A stretch of DNA of 47,833 nt from a virus (IMGVR_UViG_3300010391_000158:1-47833), one strand, 5' to 3'. Shown: positions 20,594 through 29,484, numbered from the stretch's first letter. The notes: generated by a model from the sequence alone, not told the origin. Made by a program: numbers and translations.

Positions 20594-21810
20594 CGGTGAT
20601 CGAAAACGCAGGTCTCTATAAGTACATCGGCGGCGCTGCCGGTTGCGGGAAGTCTTGGGAAGCACGCGAGAGAGTTCGCAGATCCCCGTCCACCGTGCGA
20701 ATGACCGCTTCTACGGGAATCGCGGCCATTAATCTAGGCCAGTCTGAATTCACCTGCACCACTATCAACTCTTTGCTCTGGTACTACAACACCAAGAGTC
20801 TCGAAGACGCATGGACCACTGGCAAGCTCGATATCGCCATGCGGCGCATTCAAGAGCAAGGCATCAACGAGATTATCATCGATGAAGTCTCCATGATGTC
20901 AGGTCGTCAGATTGATCTCATCTGCAAGGGTCTCGACTACGCGAATGATCGCAGCAACTATCAGTCTCCAATCGGTCTCACACTGGTCGGCGATTTTCTC
21001 CAGCTACCCCCCGTAGAAGAGAAAGCGGAAGGTTTCGCCTTTGAAGCAACACATTGGGATCGCTTCGAATCTGACACCACCATCCTCACTGAGATAAAAC
21101 GTCAGGCAGATCCAGCATTCATAGAAGCACTACATGCTGTACGCAAGGGTGATGGAGCATCTGCAGTTGACTTCTTCAGACCACACATGAAAAAGCATCT
21201 CGATGTTGACTTCGAAGGCACTACCATCATGGCCAAGAACCTCGAAGTTGATCGTTTCAACGAGTTGCGCCTCGAACGCCTCAAAACACCGTGGATACGC
21301 TTCCCGTCGCATAGGTTCGGCGATCAACTGAAGGAATGGGAAAAGATCCCTCAGGTTCTCGATGTGAAGATGGATGCCCTGGTCATGGTCTTGGTGAACA
21401 AAGCCTTCGAAGGTGAGTTTGAGTATGTGAATGGTGACCTAGGTTTCATCCGTGACTACGATAACGAACATTGCACAGTAGAACTCATGCGCACTGGACA
21501 GACAATCGCCATTGAATACACTACCAAAGAGAACAAGGTTCGTCAGAAGGGCGGTGGCGAACAGACTCTTGGTACCTGCGAGCACATGCCTCTCCGAGTC
21601 GCCTACGCTACCACATGTCACAAAGTCCAAGGGCTCACTTTGGACAGGGTTCAGATCAACCTGAATGCTCAGTTCTTCAGCTACCCTGGAATGGGGTATG
21701 TAGGTCTGAGCAGAGCACGGACAGCTGAAGGTCTGGAGATTGTAGTGGGCAACGACAACACGTTCATTAAGCGTTGCAATACAAACCCTCGGGTCGCACG
21801 GTGGCTATGA
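20590..21810 (+). CDS. SF1B DNA helicase (PIF1/RecD2/Dda-like)
   Basis: A 406-residue helicase with all main motifs: I, GGAAGCGKS (14-22); Ia, TASTGIAA; II, IIIDEVSMM (95-103); III, GDFLQLPP (134-141); V, ATTCHKVQGLTLD; VI, YVGLSRART near the C-terminus. Size and motif spelling match the compact Pif1/Dda group that unwinds DNA 5' to 3'. It likely serves the replication fork together with the polymerase downstream. Confidence 0.9.
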   Translation: MTVIENAGLYKYIGGAAGCGKSWEARERVRRSPSTVRMTASTGIAAINLGQSEFTCTTINSLLWYYNTKSLEDAWTTGKLDIAMRRIQEQGINEIIIDEVSMMSGRQIDLICKGLDYANDRSNYQSPIGLTLVGDFLQLPPVEEKAEGFAFEATHWDRFESDTTILTEIKRQADPAFIEALHAVRKGDGASAVDFFRPHMKKHLDVDFEGTTIMAKNLEVDRFNELRLERLKTPWIRFPSHRFGDQLKEWEKIPQVLDVKMDALVMVLVNKAFEGEFEYVNGDLGFIRDYDNEHCTVELMRTGQTIAIEYTTKENKVRQKGGGEQTLGTCEHMPLRVAYATTCHKVQGLTLDRVQINLNAQFFSYPGMGYVGLSRARTAEGLEIVVGNDNTFIKRCNTNPRVARWL

Positions 21811-21871
21811 AAGTAAGTGTGTACTTTTGGCGGAACCTGTGTTAAGGTAGCCACTCTTCCATAGACTTACA

Positions 21872-22324
21872 ATGCTTCAAGAGTATGGCGACTTTTGGTC
21901 CTTCCTAGGCGACATCCACGTCCTTACCACGAACGGAACCCTCAAGAGCAACGGTGCCTGCGTCATGGGCCGGGGCATCGCTAGAGAGGCCAAAATCCGC
22001 TTCCCTGGCCTCGACAAGGCGCTCGGACGCGAGATCAATAGCCACGGCAACCGAGTGCACAAACTAGGCCGCTGGACCCGTGCAGACGGCGCTACGTTCA
22101 ACCTTATGTCCTTCCCTGTCAAGCACCAGTGGTTTGATAAGGCTGACATCGAGTTGATCAAAGACTCAGCTGCCCGCCTTGCTTTCGACTTGCAGGGCGT
22201 AAATAGGGTGATACTGGTTCGTCCTGGCTGTGGTAACGGTGGACTCAACTGGGGCGTCGTCAAGCCTGTGATCGAGGAATATCTCGACGATCGCTTCATC
22301 ATTGTAGAAAGGAACAAGCCTTGA
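21872..22324 (+). CDS. Macro domain protein
   Basis: A 150-residue protein with macro-domain features: TTNGTLKSNGACVMGRGIAR (substrate loop with N-G-A), a central FNLMSFPVKHQW, and VRPGCGNGGLNWGVVKPVI forming the second ADP-ribose loop. Macro domains bind or remove ADP-ribose from proteins or nucleic acids. In a phage this could counter ADP-ribosylating host defences or recycle NAD products; this is inference. The next gene overlaps by four bases. Confidence 0.75.
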   Translation: MLQEYGDFWSFLGDIHVLTTNGTLKSNGACVMGRGIAREAKIRFPGLDKALGREINSHGNRVHKLGRWTRADGATFNLMSFPVKHQWFDKADIELIKDSAARLAFDLQGVNRVILVRPGCGNGGLNWGVVKPVIEEYLDDRFIIVERNKP

Positions 22325-22584
22325 AAAATGAAACTACTCAGAAGGCTAGTAATGGTGTTGGCTGTCTCACAATCCTAGGTCTCATCCTCATTACTCTGAA
22401 GCTCGCCGAGATCGGAGTTGTAGCTCAGTGGTCTTGGTGGTGGGTGCTCGCACCATTCTGGGTCGCCCCAGTGCTGATCATTGTCCTCTTGATAGTTGGT
22501 GGCGTAGGAGTTGGACTAGTGTTCCTCTTTGCCGCGATCGTGAAACGTTTCCGTCGCGGACGCCGTCCTCTGAAGAGGTACTAA
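22321..22584 (+). CDS. Two-helix membrane protein
   Basis: An 87-residue protein from TTG 22321 (overlap with the previous stop). Two membrane helices: VGCLTILGLILITLKLA and APFWVAPVLIIVLLIVGG, with a WSWWW segment between and a basic C-terminus (RFRRGRRPLKR). Similar small proteins are common in phages; role unknown. Confidence 0.65.
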   Translation: MKNETTQKASNGVGCLTILGLILITLKLAEIGVVAQWSWWWVLAPFWVAPVLIIVLLIVGGVGVGLVFLFAAIVKRFRRGRRPLKRY

Positions 22585-22585
22585 G

Positions 22586-22756
22586 ATGATCAGGTGGATA
22601 CTGAGACAATTCGGCTACGTACCAGAACCAAAACTACCCGCAGTAGAAGCCCTGAACCGTCTCAATGAACAAATGGTCGGAACTCGCTGCTGGATCTGCA
22701 AAGAGACGTACGTTGGTCTTGCGCTGGACTGCGCCTGTACGAACTGGGGTAACTAA
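22586..22756 (+). CDS. Small Cys-containing hypothetical protein
   Basis: A 56-residue ORF just after the membrane protein. Helical N-terminus (RWILRQFGYVPEP), then CWIC and CAC, a possible four-ligand zinc site. It abuts the GTG of the Dam gene. No family recognised. Confidence 0.5.
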   Translation: MIRWILRQFGYVPEPKLPAVEALNRLNEQMVGTRCWICKETYVGLALDCACTNWGN

Positions 22757-23290
22757 GTGAACAAGAAAACCATGGACGTCATGTTCAGTAGTGAGGACAT
22801 GGACGCCGTCACTCCTCAAGACTTCTTCGACCAACTGAACGAGGAGTTTCAGTTCACTTTCGATGCTGCTGCTTCCGTTGGCGATGCGAAGTGTAAACAC
22901 TACTACACCAAGCAAGACAATGCTCTCATTCAACCATGGCTTGGCCGCATCTGGGTGAATCCTCCCTATGGGCGCACCATCGGTCAGTGGGTGGACAAAG
23001 CTGTAAAGGAAACTAGTGGTCCATCTCCTGAGTGTTGTATTGTCATGCTTCTTCCTGCACGCACCGATACCAAGTGGTTCAATACGATCGCCGAGACAGC
23101 CGATCAGATTCGCTTCGTCAAGGGTCGTTTGAAGTTCAGCAACAAAGACGCCGCGCCGTTCCCTTCAATGATTGCTATCTGGTACGGCAAGCTGTATCTG
23201 AACGTTCGTATGTCCTCATGTTCACGATTCGTTCGTATGAACACTCCACCAGATGGTCCGTACCGGTGGAATTTGATCTGGAGATCATAG
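22757..23290 (+). CDS. dam: DNA N6-adenine methyltransferase (phage Dam family)
   Basis: A 177-residue protein from GTG 22757. The family pattern is clear: an N-terminal TPQDFFDQLNEEF, FTFDAAAS (33-40), WVNPPYG with the catalytic NPPY (68-71), and VMLLPARTDTKWF. It transfers a methyl group from S-adenosylmethionine to adenine, probably to protect phage DNA from restriction or to time replication. Target site cannot be read from the sequence. Confidence 0.85.
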   Translation: MNKKTMDVMFSSEDMDAVTPQDFFDQLNEEFQFTFDAAASVGDAKCKHYYTKQDNALIQPWLGRIWVNPPYGRTIGQWVDKAVKETSGPSPECCIVMLLPARTDTKWFNTIAETADQIRFVKGRLKFSNKDAAPFPSMIAIWYGKLYLNVRMSSCSRFVRMNTPPDGPYRWNLIWRS

Positions 23291-23562
23291 TGATTCCAGT
23301 AGTGAGAATCAACGGCATTGGCCTCTTCTTTGAACTCGGTCACCAAGATTATCTCTGTGGTTCACCGATCGAAGGAACACGCGTCATTGAGGTTCGTCAG
23401 ACAGTCCTCGGCGACATCGAGATCGAAGAGTACAAGCGTCTCGGTTTCGATACCTACTACAAGCTCGTGGCATATCTGGAAGCAAACGGTCATCCAGGTG
23501 TCCACACCGCATTCCCAATCACAATCGTCTATCACACAACAGAAGGAGAATCGAAATCTTGA
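23290..23562 (+). CDS. Hypothetical protein
   Basis: A 90-residue protein from GTG 23290, sharing one base with the Dam stop and preceded by GGAG. Beta-rich and hydrophobic (IPVVRINGIGLFFELG) with a charged middle. A longer in-frame start at 23218 lies inside dam and lacks a ribosome site. No family recognised. Confidence 0.5.
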   Translation: MIPVVRINGIGLFFELGHQDYLCGSPIEGTRVIEVRQTVLGDIEIEEYKRLGFDTYYKLVAYLEANGHPGVHTAFPITIVYHTTEGESKS

Positions 23563-24953
23563 ACACCCCGGTCAATCCACGCAATGTCGGAGTTGGACTC
23601 CTCATCGGAATCCTACTCGGCCTTGTTGCAGTCGTAGCTACTCGATGTAGCGAAGGTGAATCCCCCAGTCCTTTCGGGCCGAGTGGGCTACCAGTTCCTA
23701 CACTTCCAAGTTCCATAGCAACTTCATCTACAAATCCTCCGATACCAACTCCAGGAGTTAACGAAGACACCCCGCAAGGTTGTGGCTTCAATCTTCTCCG
23801 TGCTGGAATCAAGGACGATGGCGGACATTTCTACGTTCCTGTAGAAGGTGCTGCTCTCGATGAGATCATCATCTATGTCTGGATTGAGCGCGTCAACGAC
23901 GGGACTCAGTACGGACCATTCGATCCCAATGCCTGGTTCGACGTCAATCCAGGCTACGGTACCTTCAAATATCAGCTAGCAGTAGAACGTGACCGAGATG
24001 GAGATGGCAAAGCAGACGACAACTGTCAGGATGATCGCCATCACGGAACGTTCACCATTGTGCCCCCTCCACCGCCGCCTGGGTGTCAGGGAGAGGGCTG
24101 CAATCCTCCGCCGAGTTGCGACGTTGAGAAGCTCTCTTCGGAAGCTAGTGAGGAATGCTCCTACGGGTACTCGCTGAATCAGCAGGAGTGCTCCTTCACG
24201 TGCAATCCGCCTCCAAGCTGCGACTTGGAAGATCTCGCATCCGAGGCCGACGAGGAATGCTCTTACGGCTTCAGCTTGAACGAGCAGCAGTGCAGCTTTA
24301 CGTGCAACCCGCCGCCTCCGCCATGCCCGTTCAATCCACAGATCCCTATCACGGACCCTGCGTGTATCCCTCCTCCTCCGTGTCCGTTCAACCCAGCCAT
24401 ACCGATCACCGACCCGGCGTGCGTTCCGCCTCCGCCAGGCTGCGACGTGGAGGAGCTTACGGCCTCCGCCATCCTTGAGTGCGAGAATCTTGGCTACACG
24501 CTCGATACCGAGGTCTGCGAATTCTCGTGCAATCCTCCGCCGCAGTGCGACATCGCTGGACTCGAATCTCTGCTCGCCTCCGACGAGCGATGCGTGCCAC
24601 CGCCGGAGTGCACGTTCGGTGATGCCTTCCTCGATCAAGGACTGATCTGGGAATGCCCTCCTCCACCGCCTTCCTGTAAAACAGATCCCGACCTTTGTCC
24701 ATGCGAATTCAACTCGCAGATCCTAGCGGGTGATCCAGCCTGTGTACCTCCAGAAGAGCATGGTCAGTGCTTCTACGAGGTGTCCGGCAAGAATAAGCAG
24801 GCTGACTGCACCGCCGCTGGGGGGACGTTCAGCTCCCACGACGGCTCAGACCACTGCGTCTTCGAGTTCCCCGGCATCTCGCAGAACGGCTTCAACCTCA
24901 ACCCCGGAATCTCCGATCCCGATTGCTTGAGAAAACAGGATTCGCTTCAGTAG
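23559..24953 (+). CDS. Membrane-anchored Cys- and Pro-rich repeat protein
   Basis: A 464-residue protein from TTG 23559. Residues 11-28 form a signal-anchor helix (GVGLLIGILLGLVAVVA), so the rest likely faces the periplasm or outside. After a beta-type domain (75-170) come repeats: two units of CD-[VL]-E-x-L...EECSYG...CSFTC joined by CNPPP, two units of CPFNPxIPITDPAC, and two looser copies, all linked by runs of 3-7 prolines. More than 35 cysteines imply disulphides. Such architecture is foreign to replication genes and looks like a surface or secreted adhesin or inhibitor. No known family recognised. Confidence 0.7.
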   Translation: MNTPVNPRNVGVGLLIGILLGLVAVVATRCSEGESPSPFGPSGLPVPTLPSSIATSSTNPPIPTPGVNEDTPQGCGFNLLRAGIKDDGGHFYVPVEGAALDEIIIYVWIERVNDGTQYGPFDPNAWFDVNPGYGTFKYQLAVERDRDGDGKADDNCQDDRHHGTFTIVPPPPPPGCQGEGCNPPPSCDVEKLSSEASEECSYGYSLNQQECSFTCNPPPSCDLEDLASEADEECSYGFSLNEQQCSFTCNPPPPPCPFNPQIPITDPACIPPPPCPFNPAIPITDPACVPPPPGCDVEELTASAILECENLGYTLDTEVCEFSCNPPPQCDIAGLESLLASDERCVPPPECTFGDAFLDQGLIWECPPPPPSCKTDPDLCPCEFNSQILAGDPACVPPEEHGQCFYEVSGKNKQADCTAAGGTFSSHDGSDHCVFEFPGISQNGFNLNPGISDPDCLRKQDSLQ

Positions 24954-24959
24954 GATCTA

Positions 24960-25127
24960 GTGCCTCCGGTATGCCCGGTTTGTGACATGGAAGAGGGAGA
25001 GGCATACTCTCCTTTTTCTCCTCATCAAGAGTTGATCTGCTGGAACTGCTGGCGGTGGGTCCTCAGATTCATGTTGACAAAGGGACCAGAGCTACGGTAT
25101 AAACTAAGTCGTTTAGGAGCGTTGTGA
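24960..25127 (+). CDS. Small zinc-ribbon protein
   Basis: A 55-residue ORF from GTG 24960 after AGTAGGA. CPVC and CWNC pairs 19 residues apart form a zinc ribbon, followed by a basic helix (WRWVLRFMLTKGPELRYKL). Its stop touches the next ATG. The promoter at 25074 lies within it. Confidence 0.5.
   Translation: MPPVCPVCDMEEGEAYSPFSPHQELICWNCWRWVLRFMLTKGPELRYKLSRLGAL
25074..25103 (+). promoter_or_regulatory. Strong sigma70-type promoter for the polymerase genes
   Basis: TTGACA (25074-25079), 18-bp spacer, TATAAA (25098-25103). Transcription would begin near 25110, just before the ATG at 25128, and cover the UDG-polymerase gene. Confidence 0.75.
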
Positions 25128-25367
25128 ATGGCCCACCTTTCAGACCTCGACGACAACTCCCTTCTCAATGAGGATGCCGAGAACTTCCTCGCCTACGCCG
25201 AATCACTGCTCGACGAAGACCACGTCCAGTACGCCCGTGAGACCATAGAAGGAATCATGGAAACCGTCAAGAAGCGTAACTTCGTGTCCGAAGCGCAGTG
25301 GAAGGCGATCGAGAACATTGACGCAGGTGGGCAGCGTGGACAGTACAGAAAAGATCGAGACAGATAA
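25128..25367 (+). CDS. Small acidic helical protein
   Basis: A 79-residue protein after TTTAGGAG. Highly acidic first half (SDLDDNSLLNEDAENF, ESLLDEDHVQYA), then a charged helix and a basic tail. It resembles small helical phage proteins but shows no known motif. First gene behind the 25074 promoter. Confidence 0.55.
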   Translation: MAHLSDLDDNSLLNEDAENFLAYAESLLDEDHVQYARETIEGIMETVKKRNFVSEAQWKAIENIDAGGQRGQYRKDRDR

Positions 25368-25385
25368 CAACATGGGAGGAAAGAC

Positions 25386-25613
25386 TTGGTTACCACCCCA
25401 GCCAACGTCGGTCAATTGTTCCTCTGCGATGAAGGACATATAGATCCAACAGCATTGCAGGAACGTGCGCATAAGCCGTATCAGTGCGCAAAAGTCAATT
25501 GTTTAAGTCACACCCGTCAGGTATCTAAGTATGCCTTACGTGGTGTAGCTCTCAGAAGTAGGATCAACCACGAACGCCTAATCAGATCAGTTTTGTTGGG
25601 CGATCCTCTATGA
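25386..25613 (+). CDS. Small hypothetical protein
   Basis: A 75-residue protein from TTG 25386 after GGGAGGA. It has CDEGHID and CAKVNC, perhaps a loose zinc site, and a basic C-terminal helix (RGVALRSRINHERLIRSV). It overlaps the polymerase start by four bases. Confidence 0.5.
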   Translation: MVTTPANVGQLFLCDEGHIDPTALQERAHKPYQCAKVNCLSHTRQVSKYALRGVALRSRINHERLIRSVLLGDPL

Positions 25614-28600
25614 AGAAACCCGACACTTGTTCGGGTTGCGCGCTCTACTACAAAGGATTCGGTTACGGTCCAGCTGTTGGCCCTGTCAACGCTAAGATCC
25701 TTCTAGTAGGCGAAGCACTCGGCGTACAAGAAGCCATCCTCGGTAAGCCTTTCGTCGGTCAAGCAGGTGCCATGCTTGATCGCATACTGCGTCTCTGCGG
25801 TTTCTCTCGCGATCAATTCCGCATCGACAATACCATTCGCTGTCAGCCACCTAACAACTGGCTATCAGGTGCACCGTGGGAACACGAGGCAGTAGAACAC
25901 TGCTCTCAGTATATCGGTGAGACTCTCAATGAGAAGCACACCGTTGTCATGCCTCTCGGTGCTGTTGCCGCCCGTCGTCTACTCGGTCTAGCCCCAGGTC
26001 GCGGAAAGATGCAAGACCTCCACGGCACAGTCACCAGGGATGCCCAAGACCGCTTCTGGATCGTTCCCACATTCCACCCCTCGTACATCCAGCGTGGAGC
26101 GCACAACATCATCGGTGTTGCCATCCATGATTTCAAGCTCACCGCCGAGATAGCCCTCAAGGGCAGAATACCTGATCCAGGAAAGATCACCGTCGATCCT
26201 TCGATTCAGTGGTTCGGTACCTGGGCAGACGAAGCTTTCCGCTATGCCTCCAAGGTTATCGCATCAGGTGGTATACCTCCCTGGCTCTCCATCGACATCG
26301 AGACTCCGGAGAAGGCCAGAGGCGTAGACGAAGACGAACTAACGATCGGTAAGTCCTCTGTCATCGACCTTGGTGATCTACCCACCCTTGGCGACATAGA
26401 GAAGCCTAAAGCTCTGAAGGACAAGCGTAACGTCATCCTTCGGGTCAACTTCGCCTACGACAAGGACCACGGTATCACCGTCCCGTTCTATGGCGGCTAC
26501 ACTGACATCATCCGCCAACTCTGTGCTACACCTCTCTTCTCCAAAGCCTTCTGGAACATTGCCTATGACCGTCCGCGGCTAGAGATCAACGAGTGTCCTG
26601 TCGGTGAACCAGCGCACGACTTCATGGATGCCTGGCACATGCTGCAGTCCGACGTCCCACGTGGTCTAGGCTTCGTAGCGCCATTCTATAGTCAGTGGGG
26701 ACCATGGAAGCACCTCTCTGACGAGAAGCCAGGTGAGTACGCCGCAATCGACGCCATTCAGACTACCCGAATCGCATACGGTGTCGAAGCAGATCTAAAG
26801 AAGCTCGGCATGTGGGATACCTACTATCGCCACATGTACAAACTGGACGTTCTCGCTCTCAAGCCCGCTGAGGAAGTCGGACTCCTTGTTGATCCAGGAG
26901 ACAGAGAGAAAGAAGAAGGTGGTCTGTCCGGCTTCAGGAAGCTCCTCACCGACACGAAGGAAGAGATCGTAGAGAAGATCCGTACTCACGTCCCTGAAAT
27001 TCTCCGTCCTATAGAGAAGGTCTACAAAACCCGTCGTGCTATCACTGACGAGAACGATCAACTCCTCCCAGAACTAGCTCCCAGACTGGAAGAGTTCAAC
27101 GAAACGGAAATCCAGAATCAGTGTTCCAAGTGTGAAAAAATCGGAGTCCGAGCGGGGCATGCATCTGTCAAGAAGTGTTTCGGTGCAACTATCACCATGC
27201 TAGAAGTAGACGTCCCACGCTGGCGTCTGTGGGGCGAGTTCAATCCATCCTCTGCTCAACAGATGCTCGTCTACATCAAGCACAAGGGGCATGCTCCAGG
27301 TAAGAACAAGAAGACGAAAGCTGACTCATCTGACGCTGCGGCTCTAGAAGCACTAGCGAAGAGACACAAGAGCGACCCGGTCTACCCTCTCTGCCTCGAC
27401 CTCCGCAAAGTCGACAAGATGAAGGGCACCTACGCAGACGGGATGCTCAAGCGTATGGACGAGAACAACCGCGTTCACACTACCTTCACGCACAAGCCAT
27501 CGACTCTTCGTCTCTCTTCCGGTGATCCCAACCTCCAGAACCTGGTAAAGCGTGGTGACGATGAAACTGCCTATGCCAAGAAGTTCCGTGAATGTGTCAT
27601 CGCTGGTCCTGGCAATGTCCTCATCGAAGCCGACTACGCTGGTATCGAGGCCGTTGAGGTAGGCTGGTTCTCCGGCGATCCGAGCTACATTCGCCTGGCC
27701 ACGATCGGTGTGCACTCCTTCCTCTGTTCGCATCTTCTGAACAACCCAGCGGATCTATCCTGGGATGACCAGAAGCTCGGTGAGTTCCTGTCTCAGTTCA
27801 AGAAGTCGAAGGATCCCAAGGTCAAGGAACTCTACGCACGATCAAAGCGCTGCGTCCATGGGTGCCTAGGCCCGGATCATGAAGTACTAACTCCCATGGG
27901 TTGGGTACGGTTAGATCAATATTCAGAAGGTACACCAGTTGCTCAATGGGATGCAGGTAAATTGTCCTTTGTTATTCCAAGCAAATTAACTAGAGTACCC
28001 AACCAAAATCCGAACATGCTAAAACTGCATGGTCGTAGCCTGTCTGCAGTAATGACGTTGGACCACAGACTCCCATTCAAATACTCTTATGAAGATGCCT
28101 GGAGAGAGGTAACAGCATCCACGCTTCCAAATCAAGGCCGGATACCAACAAGTGGAGTATTAGAAGGTATAGAGGAGATTGATCATGATTTTCTTCGTCT
28201 AGTAGTGGCGACACAAGCAGACGCAGCTATTGGCGGCGATGGCCGTTTTGGAATCGTATTTCATCTTACCAAGAGCCGAAAGATTACTAGGCTTGAAGAG
28301 ATATTGGGAAGATTACACATAGGATACAGCAAAGTTTCTTGTGCATGCCACGATGCTGGTGTCAGGATTCGTATCGGCACGGAATGTGCCAACTTGGTGC
28401 TAGCTTGGTTGGATGGTAAAGAAAAGACATTCAATCTCTCCGCATTTCTTCGTCTTAGTAAGACTTGCAGAGAAGTTGTGATTGAGGAGCTGCCTTTGTG
28501 GGATGGCCACAGGGTGGAGAAAAAACGTTATGTTTACTTTACTACCAATAGGAGACAAGCCGATATAGTACAAACGCTAGCCACAACCATTGGTAAGCAA

Positions 28601-29482
28601 GCACTGCTTAGAATTGCGATAAAGGGCGAAGGACACTACGGAGATAAAGATTGTTACAGTGTATCCATGAATGTGCGTAAAGGAGCTGCCGTAGACCGTC
28701 TTGATAGATCGGAAATTCCATATACCGGTTTTGTTTATTGTCTAACAGTCCCATCCTCATACTTCATGATCAAGCACGATGATCGTATCTCTATCACAGG
28801 AAACACCAACTATGGAATGACGCCTCCAGGCATGCACGCCAACTATCCTGACACCTTCAAGACGGTGAAAGATGCTTCGAAGGTCCAGGACCTATACATG
28901 GCCGTCTGCCCCAAGCTTCACGAGTGGCAGAAGTCTCTCATCCAACGCGCTCATCGCTACGGCTACCTAGGCGGCGACGAGCACCCATTCAAGTACCGTC
29001 ATTGGTTCTGGAATGTGATCAACCACAAGCGTATCACTAGACCTCAATTCCTAGCTGCACGGCGAAACGGTACCCAAGTCATAGAAAACGAATCAGGCTA
29101 CTGGTCCGTACAGTACGGTGAAGACGCCAAACGTGCGATCGCCTTCTTCCCTCAGTCCACCGCTGGAGGCATTCTCAAAGAGACCATGCTTCATCTCTTC
29201 GACCCCGAGATTCCCGACACTTACATCGGTGACGTATACTACGGCAGGACCCCTCTCCGGATGCCGATTCATGACTCACTCGTCCTTGAGGTCCCATCTG
29301 CGAGGGCAGATTTCGTGCTCGAACGTCTCACCAAAGTGATGTCCACTCCGGTGAAGCAGCAACCGTGTCCTGAATCCTGGGGCATAGGCCAGACCGATGG
29401 CATCAAGATCGGCATCGAAGTCGAGATGGGTTCCAACTGGGCAGAGATGCGCGCTGTCGACATCAAGCAGTATGGAGGGTAG
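25610..29482 (+). CDS. Uracil-DNA glycosylase (family 4)-DNA polymerase I fusion, interrupted by an intein
   Basis: A 1290-residue precursor. Residues 1-190: family 4 UDG with Fe-S cysteines C7, C10, C78, C98, GEALG...GKPFVGQAG (34-53) and HPSY (156). Residues 225-395: DEDDy proofreading exonuclease (D229/E231, D320, Y377/D381). A Cys/His cluster (C505, C508, H517, C523) follows. Residues 590-1290: family A polymerase with motif A DYAGIE (675-680), motif B split by an intein (752-1065), and motif C MPIHDS (H1221, D1222). After splicing the enzyme is 976 residues. It should replicate DNA and excise or sense uracil. No 5'-3' exonuclease domain is present. Confidence 0.95.
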   Translation: MKKPDTCSGCALYYKGFGYGPAVGPVNAKILLVGEALGVQEAILGKPFVGQAGAMLDRILRLCGFSRDQFRIDNTIRCQPPNNWLSGAPWEHEAVEHCSQYIGETLNEKHTVVMPLGAVAARRLLGLAPGRGKMQDLHGTVTRDAQDRFWIVPTFHPSYIQRGAHNIIGVAIHDFKLTAEIALKGRIPDPGKITVDPSIQWFGTWADEAFRYASKVIASGGIPPWLSIDIETPEKARGVDEDELTIGKSSVIDLGDLPTLGDIEKPKALKDKRNVILRVNFAYDKDHGITVPFYGGYTDIIRQLCATPLFSKAFWNIAYDRPRLEINECPVGEPAHDFMDAWHMLQSDVPRGLGFVAPFYSQWGPWKHLSDEKPGEYAAIDAIQTTRIAYGVEADLKKLGMWDTYYRHMYKLDVLALKPAEEVGLLVDPGDREKEEGGLSGFRKLLTDTKEEIVEKIRTHVPEILRPIEKVYKTRRAITDENDQLLPELAPRLEEFNETEIQNQCSKCEKIGVRAGHASVKKCFGATITMLEVDVPRWRLWGEFNPSSAQQMLVYIKHKGHAPGKNKKTKADSSDAAALEALAKRHKSDPVYPLCLDLRKVDKMKGTYADGMLKRMDENNRVHTTFTHKPSTLRLSSGDPNLQNLVKRGDDETAYAKKFRECVIAGPGNVLIEADYAGIEAVEVGWFSGDPSYIRLATIGVHSFLCSHLLNNPADLSWDDQKLGEFLSQFKKSKDPKVKELYARSKRCVHGCLGPDHEVLTPMGWVRLDQYSEGTPVAQWDAGKLSFVIPSKLTRVPNQNPNMLKLHGRSLSAVMTLDHRLPFKYSYEDAWREVTASTLPNQGRIPTSGVLEGIEEIDHDFLRLVVATQADAAIGGDGRFGIVFHLTKSRKITRLEEILGRLHIGYSKVSCACHDAGVRIRIGTECANLVLAWLDGKEKTFNLSAFLRLSKTCREVVIEELPLWDGHRVEKKRYVYFTTNRRQADIVQTLATTIGKQALLRIAIKGEGHYGDKDCYSVSMNVRKGAAVDRLDRSEIPYTGFVYCLTVPSSYFMIKHDDRISITGNTNYGMTPPGMHANYPDTFKTVKDASKVQDLYMAVCPKLHEWQKSLIQRAHRYGYLGGDEHPFKYRHWFWNVINHKRITRPQFLAARRNGTQVIENESGYWSVQYGEDAKRAIAFFPQSTAGGILKETMLHLFDPEIPDTYIGDVYYGRTPLRMPIHDSLVLEVPSARADFVLERLTKVMSTPVKQQPCPESWGIGQTDGIKIGIEVEMGSNWAEMRAVDIKQYGG
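27863..28804 (+). mobile_element. Intein in polymerase motif B, with degenerate LAGLIDADG domain
   Basis: A 314-residue in-frame insertion. It begins CLGPDHEVLTPMGWV (block A with Cys1) and ends RISITGN followed by Thr as the +1 residue. The penultimate residue is Gly, not the usual His. A middle section with LVVATQADAAIGGDGRFG and, 90 residues on, ELPLWDG resembles the two DOD/LAGLIDADG motifs; the first lacks the usual Gly-rich spelling, so homing activity is uncertain. Codon use is clearly richer in A+T than the flanks. Removing it joins VHG to TNYGM and restores the O-helix motif. Confidence 0.9.
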
Positions 29483-29484
29483 TG

